A stretch of DNA of 53,499 bases from Acetofilamentum sp. (lineage in GTDB: Bacteria > Bacteroidota > Bacteroidia > Bacteroidales > JAADGE01), in assembly GCA_020720665.1 (NCBI GenBank), contig DYOF01000006.1, positions 1-53,499 on the forward strand, given 5' to 3'. Positions 30,456-39,630 of this stretch are shown in pieces; position 1 is the stretch's first letter; every line of letters starts with the position of its first letter. The notes below the pieces were generated by a model. That model worked only from the letters and a program-made list of their open reading frames with translations. It was not told the origin of the DNA and did not search any database. A program made the translations under genes and the position numbers.

Positions 30456-31422
30456 TGAGAAGCTAAGTAAACATATTGATAAGGTTATCGCAATTCAAAA
30501 CAGCGAGAAAGAAAAAATGTTAAGCCTCGAAGAACTTAAAGAAGTTGATATGAGCTTAGGGGTAACTGAAGAAGAATGGACACAAATGATGGAAAAAGCC
30601 GATAGCGAGCTTGCATTGGCAAATAATCACTTTTATTATAAAAATTATACCGAAGCATATAATACTGCCGAATCTGCTGTATTCATAAATCCTCATTTAA
30701 CTCAAGCTTTGGTATTAATGGCCGATTCGGCTCTAAAAATATATGAAACTGAAGACAAAGATGAGTATTTTAACAAAGCAGAGCAACATGCAAAAGAAGT
30801 TCTGAAAAGAGCTCCGGCTGAAAACAGAGCAATAGAAATAATTGCAACGCTTAACAAATATAGATTTTCTGAAAAAGCAAAAAAGAAAACGTATTTACGA
30901 TACGGCATTATAGCAACCGGAGTTCTTATTATTCTTCTTTCGCTTATTTTTCTTTTTCCCAAAAATGAAAGAGCAAAAGACCAAAGTGTTAAATATGAAT
31001 TAATTGAAGCAGAAGAAGATGTAAATGAAAAATGGGCTCAGGTCGAAAATGTAATCGCTCGAAGGAATCAAATTATTCCGCAACTTTTTTTATTAGTTAA
31101 TCAAGAAAGCCCTCAAACAGATGGTTTAAAAAACGAAATAGAAGAACTTCAAACCAAAATAAGTGAAGCCTCAAAAGAAAATCAAATACCGCTTCAAGCT
31201 CAACTGCAAGAAAAATACCAAGCACTGACAACATTAATATCTTCTCAAAACAATTCAGAAAATATTAAAACGGTTCTTATTCAGATAGAAGGTTCATACA
31301 ACAGGATTTCCGTTGAAGGAAAACGATATAACGAAGCTGTAAAAAACTATAATGTTTTGCTAAAGAAACGAGGAAGTGAATTTCCTGAATTTCAAATAAA
31401 ACCGTATTTTAAAGGAAATTGA
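30442..31422 (+). CDS. TPR-like N-terminus / TM / C-terminal LemA-domain fusion protein
   Basis: TPR-like ALANNHFYYKNYTEAYNTAESAVFINPHLTQAL; TM YGIIATGVLIILLSLIFLF; LemA-like WAQVENVIARRNQIIPQLF…RISVEGKRYNEAVKNYN…FQIKPYF. Confidence 0.72.
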   Translation: MTTFDEKLSKHIDKVIAIQNSEKEKMLSLEELKEVDMSLGVTEEEWTQMMEKADSELALANNHFYYKNYTEAYNTAESAVFINPHLTQALVLMADSALKIYETEDKDEYFNKAEQHAKEVLKRAPAENRAIEIIATLNKYRFSEKAKKKTYLRYGIIATGVLIILLSLIFLFPKNERAKDQSVKYELIEAEEDVNEKWAQVENVIARRNQIIPQLFLLVNQESPQTDGLKNEIEELQTKISEASKENQIPLQAQLQEKYQALTTLISSQNNSENIKTVLIQIEGSYNRISVEGKRYNEAVKNYNVLLKKRGSEFPEFQIKPYFKGN

Positions 31423-31437
31423 ATGTAAATAGTTTAT

Positions 31438-32718
31438 ATGAAAAATTTTACGATTATATTTTTAGTCTTTTTAACCCTCAGCATTAAAGGGTTTTCGCAA
31501 TGGACGGTAAAAACAGTGCCAGACCCCAAAACAACAGGAACCGGTTTTGTATCAAATCCTGACGATATTTTATCAAAACAAGAGCTTACATATTTAGACA
31601 GCATAATTAAAAATGCTCAAGACTCGTCAAAAGCAGAAATAGCTATTGTTATTCTAAATTCTATCGGTGATGAGGTTCCGAAAACATTTGCAAATCAAAT
31701 TTTTAACCTTTGGGGTATCGGAAACAAAGAAACAAATAACGGAGTTTTAATTTTGTCGGTAATGGATCAACGACGCATCGAATTTGAAACAGGATACGGC
31801 ATTGAACCGATTTTAACAGACGCAAAATGCTTTGACATTCAACAAGAATTTATGGTACCAAGATTTAAAGAGGGAAATTACGGAAAAGGAATTATTGACG
31901 GAACAAACGAGATTGTCAGAATTCTTTTCGGAAGAACTCAAGATATAAAACCCACAGACCTTGATTATTCTCCTTCAGCAGAGCAAGAGATTCAGAGACA
32001 AAATAATTTTGCAAACAACATTCATTCAAACTTTTATACAAGAAATAAGGGAAGTATTATTTTTTATTTGGTAAGCGGATTGTTTTTTATTTTGCTGTTT
32101 TTTATTATACTTATATTGAGTTTTTTAAACAAAGATTATTTTATAAGATACCAAAATATGAGATTATTCCGACTGTATATTTGGTTTATTTTATTCCCGG
32201 TTCCGTTCATCGGAATCTATCTTTATGTTGTTCGTCTTACCGAAAAGTGGAGAAATACTCCGAGAATTAGTGCTAAAACCGGTTTGATTATGCACAAGTT
32301 GTCTGAAACAGAAGACGATAAGTTTTTAAAAACAGGCCAATTGGCAGAAGAGAAAGTTAAATCAGTAGATTACGATGTTTGGATTTCTGAAGAAGAAGGC
32401 GATATTTTAATACAATCGTATAAAAGGTGGTTTTCAAAGTATAGCGCTTGTCCCAAATGTAAATTTAAAACCTACTATAAAGTTTATGACAGAGTAATAA
32501 CGCCCGCAACATATTCGAGCAGCGGAACCGGCGAAAAACATTACAGCTGTGTTAACTGCGGACATTCAAAAACGGTGCGATACACAATTCCTCAAAAAAC
32601 CAGAACATCTTCAACAAGTTCATCATCTCGAGGAGGAGGTTCATCATGGTCATCAGGAGGTTCTTCATCGTGGGGCGGAGGACGCTCCGGAGGAGGCGGA
32701 GCCGGAAGCAGTTGGTAA
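31438..32718 (+). CDS. TPM (YgcG-family) domain protein with TM segments, Zn-ribbon-like and Gly/Ser-rich C-terminus
   Basis: Signal peptide; ILSKQELTYLDSIIKNAQDSSKAEIAIVILNS, RIEFETGYGIEPILTD; CPKC…CVNCGH; SSWSSGGSSSWGGGRSGGGGAGSSW tail. Confidence 0.85.
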   Translation: MKNFTIIFLVFLTLSIKGFSQWTVKTVPDPKTTGTGFVSNPDDILSKQELTYLDSIIKNAQDSSKAEIAIVILNSIGDEVPKTFANQIFNLWGIGNKETNNGVLILSVMDQRRIEFETGYGIEPILTDAKCFDIQQEFMVPRFKEGNYGKGIIDGTNEIVRILFGRTQDIKPTDLDYSPSAEQEIQRQNNFANNIHSNFYTRNKGSIIFYLVSGLFFILLFFIILILSFLNKDYFIRYQNMRLFRLYIWFILFPVPFIGIYLYVVRLTEKWRNTPRISAKTGLIMHKLSETEDDKFLKTGQLAEEKVKSVDYDVWISEEEGDILIQSYKRWFSKYSACPKCKFKTYYKVYDRVITPATYSSSGTGEKHYSCVNCGHSKTVRYTIPQKTRTSSTSSSSRGGGSSWSSGGSSSWGGGRSGGGGAGSSW

Positions 32719-32795
32719 AAAAGCAAAGATTTAACACATTAAAGATGTTTTTTAACAGAATTTAATATTTTTGTAAAAACTTAATAATTAAAAAA

Positions 32796-33116
32796 ATGGC
32801 AGTAATAGAAGTAAGCGATAAAAACTTTGATGAAATTGTTTTACAATCAAAGATTCCGGTAATGGTAGATTTATGGGCTGTATGGTGCGGTCCGTGCAAA
32901 ATGATACATCCGATTATTGAAGAGTTGTCAGATGAATATAACGGTCGAGTTTTGATGACCAAATTAGATGTTGATACAAACAGAGACATTGCTATGAAAT
33001 ACGGAATCAGAAATATTCCTACAGTTTTGTTCTTTAAAAACGGCGAAGTTGTCGATAAACAAGTTGGTGCCGTACCTAAAAAGAAATTTGTAGAAAAATT
33101 GGAGCCGATTTTATAA
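32796..33116 (+). CDS. trxA: Thioredoxin
   Basis: WAVWCGPCKM active site; TATTTTTG box upstream at 32766-32773. Confidence 0.95.
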   Translation: MAVIEVSDKNFDEIVLQSKIPVMVDLWAVWCGPCKMIHPIIEELSDEYNGRVLMTKLDVDTNRDIAMKYGIRNIPTVLFFKNGEVVDKQVGAVPKKKFVEKLEPIL

Positions 33117-33120
33117 TTTA

Positions 33121-33150
33121 AAAAAGAGACTGTGTAAAACGGTCTCTTTT
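33121..33150 (+). terminator. Rho-independent terminator
   Basis: AAAAGAGAC…GTCTCTTTT stem downstream of trx. Confidence 0.7.
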
Positions 33151-33164
33151 TAAAAAAACATTTC

Positions 33165-34085
33165 TTGAAAAACATTGACGACATAAGCGAACTTAAAAAC
33201 TTCGAAAATATTCAATTAATTGCAAAACAGCTTGTTGAAGGGTTTATTACCGGGCTGCATAAAAGCCCGTTTCACGGATTTTCTGTTGAATTTGCCGAAC
33301 ATCGTTTATACAATAAAGGAGAGTCTGTAAAAAATATAGATTGGAAACTCTACGGAAGAACCGACAAACTTTTTGTGAAAAAATTTGAAGAAGAAACGAA
33401 CCTAAGATGTCAAATAATAATCGATACGTCTTCTTCTATGTTGTTTCCTTATAATACGAAAAAGCCGCAAACAAAGTTGTTGTTTTCTATATACAGTGCC
33501 GCTGCGTTAATAAATATTTTAAAAAAACAACGAGATGCGGTAGGTTTGACTTTTTTTTCAGAAAAAATTGAATTGCATACACCCTGCAAAATGTCATCAG
33601 TTCATACACAATACCTTTACAATGAGCTGAATAAACTTGCAACTGAAACACAAACTTTAAATAAAAAGAGCAAACCGGCTGAAATGCTTCACATTGTGTC
33701 CGAACAAATTCACAAACGATCTTTGGTTATCATATTCAGCGATATGTTCAGTTCAGAGAATCCGGAAAAATTATTTTCTGCATTACAACACTTAAAACAC
33801 GGAAAACATGATGTTGTGCTTTTTCACGTAACAGACAAAGAGCACGAAAAAGAATTTAAGTTCTCAAACAGACCCTATAAATTTGTCGATATGGAATCCG
33901 GAGAAATTGTAAAACTGAATCCAAACGAAATAAGGGAATATTACACAGAACAAATGAATTCTTTTCAAGAAAATTTAAAACTAAAATGCGGACAATATAA
34001 AATTGATTTTGTACAAGCAGATATAAAATCGGATTTTAAAGAAATTTTAATTCCTTTTTTAATAAAACGGACAAAATTATATTAA
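33165..34085 (+). CDS. DUF58 domain protein (vWA-like, MoxR-associated type)
   Basis: FHGFSVEFAEHRLYNKGESVKNIDWKLYGRTDKLFVKKFEEETNLRCQIIIDTSSSM; TTG start codon. Confidence 0.9.
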   Translation: MKNIDDISELKNFENIQLIAKQLVEGFITGLHKSPFHGFSVEFAEHRLYNKGESVKNIDWKLYGRTDKLFVKKFEEETNLRCQIIIDTSSSMLFPYNTKKPQTKLLFSIYSAAALINILKKQRDAVGLTFFSEKIELHTPCKMSSVHTQYLYNELNKLATETQTLNKKSKPAEMLHIVSEQIHKRSLVIIFSDMFSSENPEKLFSALQHLKHGKHDVVLFHVTDKEHEKEFKFSNRPYKFVDMESGEIVKLNPNEIREYYTEQMNSFQENLKLKCGQYKIDFVQADIKSDFKEILIPFLIKRTKLY

Positions 34086-35743
34086 TCTGTAAAAACAACC
34101 GCACGTTTTAAATCATCATCAAATTGCTCAATATATTTTAGTTTTTCCGGCTCTGTCCAGTTTAAAAAAGCAGACATAATTTCTGCTGTAAGTTCCTTAA
34201 TTTTATATATTTCTTTGATAAAAAAGAAAATCATTCCGGTTCTTCTTATAAAAAAATCTGCTAAATTACATGCCGATTCATAGTGTATGCTGTACCAAAT
34301 TTCGGCTTTTAACCAAGCGAGTTGTGTTTGTTTTGTTTCGTTGTAAAATTCAAAAGCTTTGTTTGTAATTCTATCGATATTTGTGCCGTATCTGTAAAAC
34401 AGCACTTTAAATTGTTCAGCAGAAATCCCTGTTTGTTTTGCTTCATCAAATTTCATGTCGGCAAATTCAATGAGTTTTGATATTTCCGGGTAAAAAGGAA
34501 AGTTCCCTCCCGATAATCGCATATTTTTTGTCTGACATTTTATAAATTGTTTCGAGTCAATTTTTTCCAGACGCTCGGCAACAATTTTAACAATGTTTTT
34601 TGCCATTACTCTATAGCCTGTAAGTTTTCCGCCCGCAATAGAAATTAATCCGGTTTCCGAAAGAAAAATTTCATCCTTTCTTGATAACTCAGAAGGTGCT
34701 TTCCCCTCTTCATGAATTAAAGGTCTTAATCCTGCCCATGCCGACAATACATCATTAATTGTCAGATTAGCAGAAGGAGCAATAAAATTAATGTTTTTTA
34801 ATAAATAAAGAACATCATTTTTTGTGATATTAGGATTTTCAAGCGATTCGTTATAATCAGTATCGGTTGTTCCGATATAAACAACATTTTGTCTCGGAAT
34901 CGCAAAAACCATTCGTTTGTCTCCGGTATCAAAATATATGGCATGATTTAAAGGAAAACTGGTTTTTTCAACAACAATATGAATCCCTTTTGTATGTCTT
35001 ATCCTTTTTCCCGTTAATGAGTTATCTTTTTTTCTTTGGATATCTACCCAAGGACCCGTTGCATTCACAATTACTTTGGCATAAACCGAGTATTCTTTTT
35101 CAGAAATCATATCTTTAAAAGTAACACCGCAAATTTTACCGTTTTCATAGATAAAAGAATTTGCTTTTGCATAATTTAAAGGCTTAGTCCCAAATTCAAC
35201 AGCCTTTTTTAAAACCTCTATGGTAAGCCTTGAGTCGTCAGTTTTGTATTCATAGTATAAGGCGCCGGCTTTTAAAATTTCATCATTCAATAACGGAACT
35301 TTTTCTAAGGTTTCTTCTTTACTTAACATTCTCCGGTGCTCTTCTTTTTTTACACCTGCAAGAAAATCATATACATAGAGCGCAATAGAGGTTGTAAATT
35401 CTCCTAAATTCCCGTTTTCTATAATCGGGAGAATCATTTTTTCCGGTAAAACAATATGTGCTGCATTTGTATGAACAATTTCTCTCTCTCTGCCGACTTC
35501 TCTGACCAATCCGAGTTCAAGATGCTCTAAATATCTTAAACCGCCGTGTACTAATTTTGTAGAACGACTGCTTGTTCCTGCCGAAAAGTCTTGCATTTCA
35601 ATCAGCCCGGTAGAAATGCCTCTGGATGAGGCATCTAAAGCAATACCGGCTCCGGTAATACCTCCTCCGATTATCAACAAATCCAATTTTTTGCCGGTAA
35701 TGTCTTTAATCAAAGAGTTTCTGTCGCTTGAAGAAAATACCAT
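34082..35743 (-). CDS. glpD: Aerobic glycerol-3-phosphate dehydrogenase
   Basis: DLLIIGGGITGAGIALDASSRG, FSAGTSSRSTKLVHGGLRYLE, LSAWAGLRPL. Confidence 0.95.
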   Translation of the reverse strand: MVFSSSDRNSLIKDITGKKLDLLIIGGGITGAGIALDASSRGISTGLIEMQDFSAGTSSRSTKLVHGGLRYLEHLELGLVREVGREREIVHTNAAHIVLPEKMILPIIENGNLGEFTTSIALYVYDFLAGVKKEEHRRMLSKEETLEKVPLLNDEILKAGALYYEYKTDDSRLTIEVLKKAVEFGTKPLNYAKANSFIYENGKICGVTFKDMISEKEYSVYAKVIVNATGPWVDIQRKKDNSLTGKRIRHTKGIHIVVEKTSFPLNHAIYFDTGDKRMVFAIPRQNVVYIGTTDTDYNESLENPNITKNDVLYLLKNINFIAPSANLTINDVLSAWAGLRPLIHEEGKAPSELSRKDEIFLSETGLISIAGGKLTGYRVMAKNIVKIVAERLEKIDSKQFIKCQTKNMRLSGGNFPFYPEISKLIEFADMKFDEAKQTGISAEQFKVLFYRYGTNIDRITNKAFEFYNETKQTQLAWLKAEIWYSIHYESACNLADFFIRRTGMIFFFIKEIYKIKELTAEIMSAFLNWTEPEKLKYIEQFDDDLKRAVVFTD

Positions 35744-35834
35744 ATTATATATTTAAAAAGAACAAAGATATTTCCTTTTTAATTATGAACAATGTTTTAA
35801 GTCATGAACATTTAATTAAATCGTAAAAATTAAA

Positions 35835-35865
35835 TTGCTAAAACAGAATATATTTAATATTTTTG
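35835..35865 (+). promoter_or_regulatory. Bacteroidetes-type promoter (TTG-N20-TATTTTTG)
   Basis: TTG 35835-35837; TATTTTTG 35858-35865, 28 nt before the acyl-CoA ligase ATG. Confidence 0.55.
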
Positions 35866-35893
35866 ATAAGTTTTTTAACTAAAATTTTAAACA

Positions 35894-37690
35894 ATGTCTA
35901 TAAAAAGAACGTTTGATTTCTTGGATTATGCTTTAAAAACCTATCCAAAAGAAGATGCATTTTCGGTAAAAAGAAACGGAAAATGGGAAAATTTCAGTAC
36001 AGAACAAATAAAGAAGCAAGCTGATTTGTTTAGCATCGGGTTAATATCGCTCGGTTTCAAAAAAGGAGACAAAATAGCTTCTGTTTCAAACAACAGACCG
36101 GAATGGAATATTATTGACATCGGCATGGAGCAAATCGGTGTCGTTCATGTTCCGATTTATCCCACAATCGGAGAAATTGAATATAAACACATCCTTACCC
36201 ATTCGGATGCAAAAATGTTAATTGTTTCTTCAAAAGAAAGGTATGATTTCATCAGTCCGATTGCAAAAACAATTGAAGGTATTAAACACATATACACGTT
36301 CGACCTAATAGAAAAAACGCCTTCATACAGCGAGGTAATTAATATAGGAATTGAAAAAAACGAAGAATTGTCAGAACAATTAATTAAAATGCGTGATGAT
36401 GTTCAAGAAAACGATTTAAGTTCTATTATATATACCTCAGGAACAACCGGCTTGTCAAAAGGTGTTATGATGACACATAAAAACTTTGTAAGTAATGTTT
36501 TAGATTCTGAAGTCGCTGTTCCGAAAGATGCGAAAATTGCTGTAAGCTTTTTACCTCTTAATCATGTGTTTGAACGGATGTTAAATTATTTATATACATA
36601 CTTGGGCATAAGTATATATTATGCCGAAAGTATGGATACAATCGTTGCAAATATTCAAGAAGTTAAACCTCATATTTTTGCCGCAGTTCCGCGAATATTT
36701 GAGAAAGTATATGACAGTATTTATAATAAAGGCTTAGCATTATCCGGAATAAAAAAGAGTTTGTTTTTTTGGGCATTAAAACTTGGTCAAAAATATGATC
36801 AAACCAAAAATCAAGGGATTTTCTATAATAAACAATTGGAATTAGCAAATAAGTTAATTTTTGTAAAATGGAGAGAAGCATTGGGCGGACGAATAAAAGC
36901 TGTTGTTTCCGGAGGAGCAGCTTTACAACCACGTTTAGCAAGAGTTTTCGGAGCAGCCGGAATACCGGTTCTGGAAGGTTATGGTTTATCTGAAACGGCA
37001 CCGGTTATTTCAGTTAATCGAATGGGAGAAGTTCAAGCCGGAACTGTCGGTCAAATATTAGATACTGCCGAAGTTAAAATTGCAGAAGACGGAGAAATTT
37101 TATTTAAAGGTCCCAATTTAATGCCGGGTTATTACAAAGACGAAGAAAAAACAAAAGAAGCTATTGATGCGGAAGGTTGGTTTCATACCGGAGATACAGG
37201 TGAACTCAACGGAAAAATATTAAAAATTACCGGAAGAAAAAAAGAGATTTTCAAATTGTCAACAGGAAAATATGTCGCTCCGGAGCTTGTAGAGAACAAA
37301 ATGAAAGAATCTCCGTTTATTGAACAATTAATGATTGTAGGCGATAATGAGAAATATACAGCAGCAATTGTGTGCCCCGCTTTTGAACATCTACACAATT
37401 GGGCATCCAGACACAACATTTCATTTAAAGACAACTTAGATTTAATAACAAACGACGAAATAATTAAACGTTACGAAAGCGAAATAGAAACGTTTAATGA
37501 AAAATTAGATCATGCGATGCAAATAAAGAAGTTTTCATTGGTTTGTGAAGAATGGAAACCGGAAACAGGCGAGCTATCGCCGACATTAAAATTAAAAAGA
37601 CGAATTTTAGTAGATAAATATAAAGTAAAATTAGATTTTTTATACGGATATACCGATAACGAAGGCTTTATTCAAGAAAAATTGTCTTAA
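35894..37690 (+). CDS. Long-chain fatty acid-CoA ligase (AMP-binding)
   Basis: IIYTSGTTGLSKGVMMTHKN, GYGLSETAPVIS, GWFHTGDTGEL, GRKKEIFKLSTGKYVAP. Confidence 0.93.
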   Translation: MSIKRTFDFLDYALKTYPKEDAFSVKRNGKWENFSTEQIKKQADLFSIGLISLGFKKGDKIASVSNNRPEWNIIDIGMEQIGVVHVPIYPTIGEIEYKHILTHSDAKMLIVSSKERYDFISPIAKTIEGIKHIYTFDLIEKTPSYSEVINIGIEKNEELSEQLIKMRDDVQENDLSSIIYTSGTTGLSKGVMMTHKNFVSNVLDSEVAVPKDAKIAVSFLPLNHVFERMLNYLYTYLGISIYYAESMDTIVANIQEVKPHIFAAVPRIFEKVYDSIYNKGLALSGIKKSLFFWALKLGQKYDQTKNQGIFYNKQLELANKLIFVKWREALGGRIKAVVSGGAALQPRLARVFGAAGIPVLEGYGLSETAPVISVNRMGEVQAGTVGQILDTAEVKIAEDGEILFKGPNLMPGYYKDEEKTKEAIDAEGWFHTGDTGELNGKILKITGRKKEIFKLSTGKYVAPELVENKMKESPFIEQLMIVGDNEKYTAAIVCPAFEHLHNWASRHNISFKDNLDLITNDEIIKRYESEIETFNEKLDHAMQIKKFSLVCEEWKPETGELSPTLKLKRRILVDKYKVKLDFLYGYTDNEGFIQEKLS

Positions 37691-37691
37691 T

Positions 37692-37722
37692 AAAAAAGGA
37701 GTGTGTTTAACACTCCTTTTTT
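37692..37722 (+). terminator. Rho-independent terminator
   Basis: AAAAAAGGAGTG/CACTCCTTTTTT stem. Confidence 0.8.
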
Positions 37723-37808
37723 ATAACCATAAATTAATAAATTGCTTGAAACATAATCAAAGAATAATGCGTATATTTATGTATTACAGATAATTTAATT
37801 TTAAGCTA

Positions 37809-39575
37809 ATGGAAATAAAAAGAACGTTCGATTTTTTGGAAAATGCGGTACAAAATTTTCCCGGAGAAAAAACATTTAATGTAAAAAGAAACGGAAAGTG
37901 GGATTATTTCAGTACTGAAAAAATTAAAAATATGTCTAATCACTTTAGCTCGGCACTTATTGAATTAGGCTTGAGCAAAGATGATAAAATTATTACAATT
38001 TCTAATAATCGTCCGGAATGGAATGTTGCCGATTTTGGAATGGAGCAAGTAGGAGTAATTCATGTTCCTGTATATCAAGCTTTGGGGGACAAAACGTATT
38101 TACATATTTTTTCGCATTCCGATGCAAAAATGCTTATTGTTTCATCAAAAGAAATTTATGACAGCATAAAAACGGTTTTGTCACAAATTGATACAATAAA
38201 ATATGTTTTCAGTTTTGATAAAATTGAAAACGTTGAACATTTTGATGTATTATTGCAAATCGGAGAACATGAATATGAAAAAAATTCCGGAAGAATTCAA
38301 CAAATGAAAGCAGACGTAAAAGAACCGGATATCAGTTCAATTATTTATACTTCCGGTACTACAGGTGAACCAAAGGGAGTAATGTTGACACATAAAAACA
38401 TTGTCCAAAATGTCTTAGCCGCCGTTCCGGTTGTTCCGGAGGGAGTTGAACGAGCAATAAGCTTTTTACCCTTAAACCATGTGTTTGAACGAATGTTAAA
38501 CTATTTGTTTATACATAAAGCCGTAGAAATTTATTATGCAGAAAGCGTTGATACCTTAGTTGATGATATAAAAGAAATAAAACCTCATTCTTTTGCAACC
38601 GTTCCGCGTTTGTTAGAAAAAATTTACGATAAAATTTATGCAAAAGGATTAGATTTAAAAGGAATTAAAAAAGGTCTCTTCTTTAGCTCTTTGAGAACCG
38701 GACAGAAATATGAAGACCATAAAACGCAAAGTGTTTTTTATAAAGCGAAACTTGCAATTGATAACAAATTAGTTTTTTCGAAATGGAGAGAAGCCCTCGG
38801 AGGTGAAATTAAAGTTATTGTATCCGGCGGAGCAGCTCTGCAACCACGATTAGCAAGAGTGTTCGGAGCAGCCAAAATACCCGTAATTGAAGGATACGGA
38901 TTGACAGAAACCTCTCCGGTAATTTCCGTAAACAGAATAGGAGATATACGTGCGGGAACTGTCGGAAAACTATTAGATGTTTCAAAAGTGAAAATCGCAT
39001 CTGACGGTGAAATATTGTATAAAGGTGTCTGTTTAATGAAAGGATATTATAAAGATAAGGAACGTACCGAAGATGTCATTGACGATGACGGATGGTTTCA
39101 TACAGGAGATATGGGTGAGCTATCCGGAGATATTTTAAAAATTACAGGAAGAAAAAAAGAGTTGTTTAAACTCTCAACAGGGAAGTATGTAGCTCCGCAA
39201 TTAGTAGAAAACATAATGAAAGAAAGCCCGTTTATTGAACAAATTATGGTAATCGGTGAAAATGAGCGTTATTGCTCCGCTCTGGTTTGTCCGAATATTG
39301 ACCATCTTAAGTCGTGGGCAGGAAGACATGAAATTCAACACAAATCCGTTCAAGAATTAATCAATAAAGAAGAGGTTAATAAAAAATATTCAAAAGAAAT
39401 AGAAGCGTTGAACTTTGACGTTGAATATACTATGCATATAAAAAAGTTTATAATAGTTCCGGATTCCTGGGGTCCCGATACCGGTGAATTATCGCCGACA
39501 TTAAAGCTAAAAAGAGAATTTATCATGAAAAAATATCAAGCTCAGATAGATTATTTGTACGGGTATTCAGAATAA
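37809..39575 (+). CDS. Long-chain fatty acid-CoA ligase (AMP-binding), tandem paralogue
   Basis: IIYTSGTTGEPKGVMLTHKN, GYGLTETSPVIS, GWFHTGDMGEL; collinear similarity to 35894..37690. Confidence 0.93.
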   Translation: MEIKRTFDFLENAVQNFPGEKTFNVKRNGKWDYFSTEKIKNMSNHFSSALIELGLSKDDKIITISNNRPEWNVADFGMEQVGVIHVPVYQALGDKTYLHIFSHSDAKMLIVSSKEIYDSIKTVLSQIDTIKYVFSFDKIENVEHFDVLLQIGEHEYEKNSGRIQQMKADVKEPDISSIIYTSGTTGEPKGVMLTHKNIVQNVLAAVPVVPEGVERAISFLPLNHVFERMLNYLFIHKAVEIYYAESVDTLVDDIKEIKPHSFATVPRLLEKIYDKIYAKGLDLKGIKKGLFFSSLRTGQKYEDHKTQSVFYKAKLAIDNKLVFSKWREALGGEIKVIVSGGAALQPRLARVFGAAKIPVIEGYGLTETSPVISVNRIGDIRAGTVGKLLDVSKVKIASDGEILYKGVCLMKGYYKDKERTEDVIDDDGWFHTGDMGELSGDILKITGRKKELFKLSTGKYVAPQLVENIMKESPFIEQIMVIGENERYCSALVCPNIDHLKSWAGRHEIQHKSVQELINKEEVNKKYSKEIEALNFDVEYTMHIKKFIIVPDSWGPDTGELSPTLKLKREFIMKKYQAQIDYLYGYSE

Positions 39576-39630
39576 AGGAACAATTTAATAAAGAAAAATT
39601 TCAATTTTCGGAAGCATTTTATAGAGGAAT

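Noticed and set aside
32549-32737. Overlapping ORFs in the Gly/Ser tail of the TPM protein
   Set aside because: Artefacts of the repetitive GGA/TCA-rich tail of a real gene.
34082-34085. Convergent overlap of DUF58 and glpD stop codons (TTAA)
   Set aside because: A shared palindromic stop is common in compact convergent pairs; no special mechanism needed.
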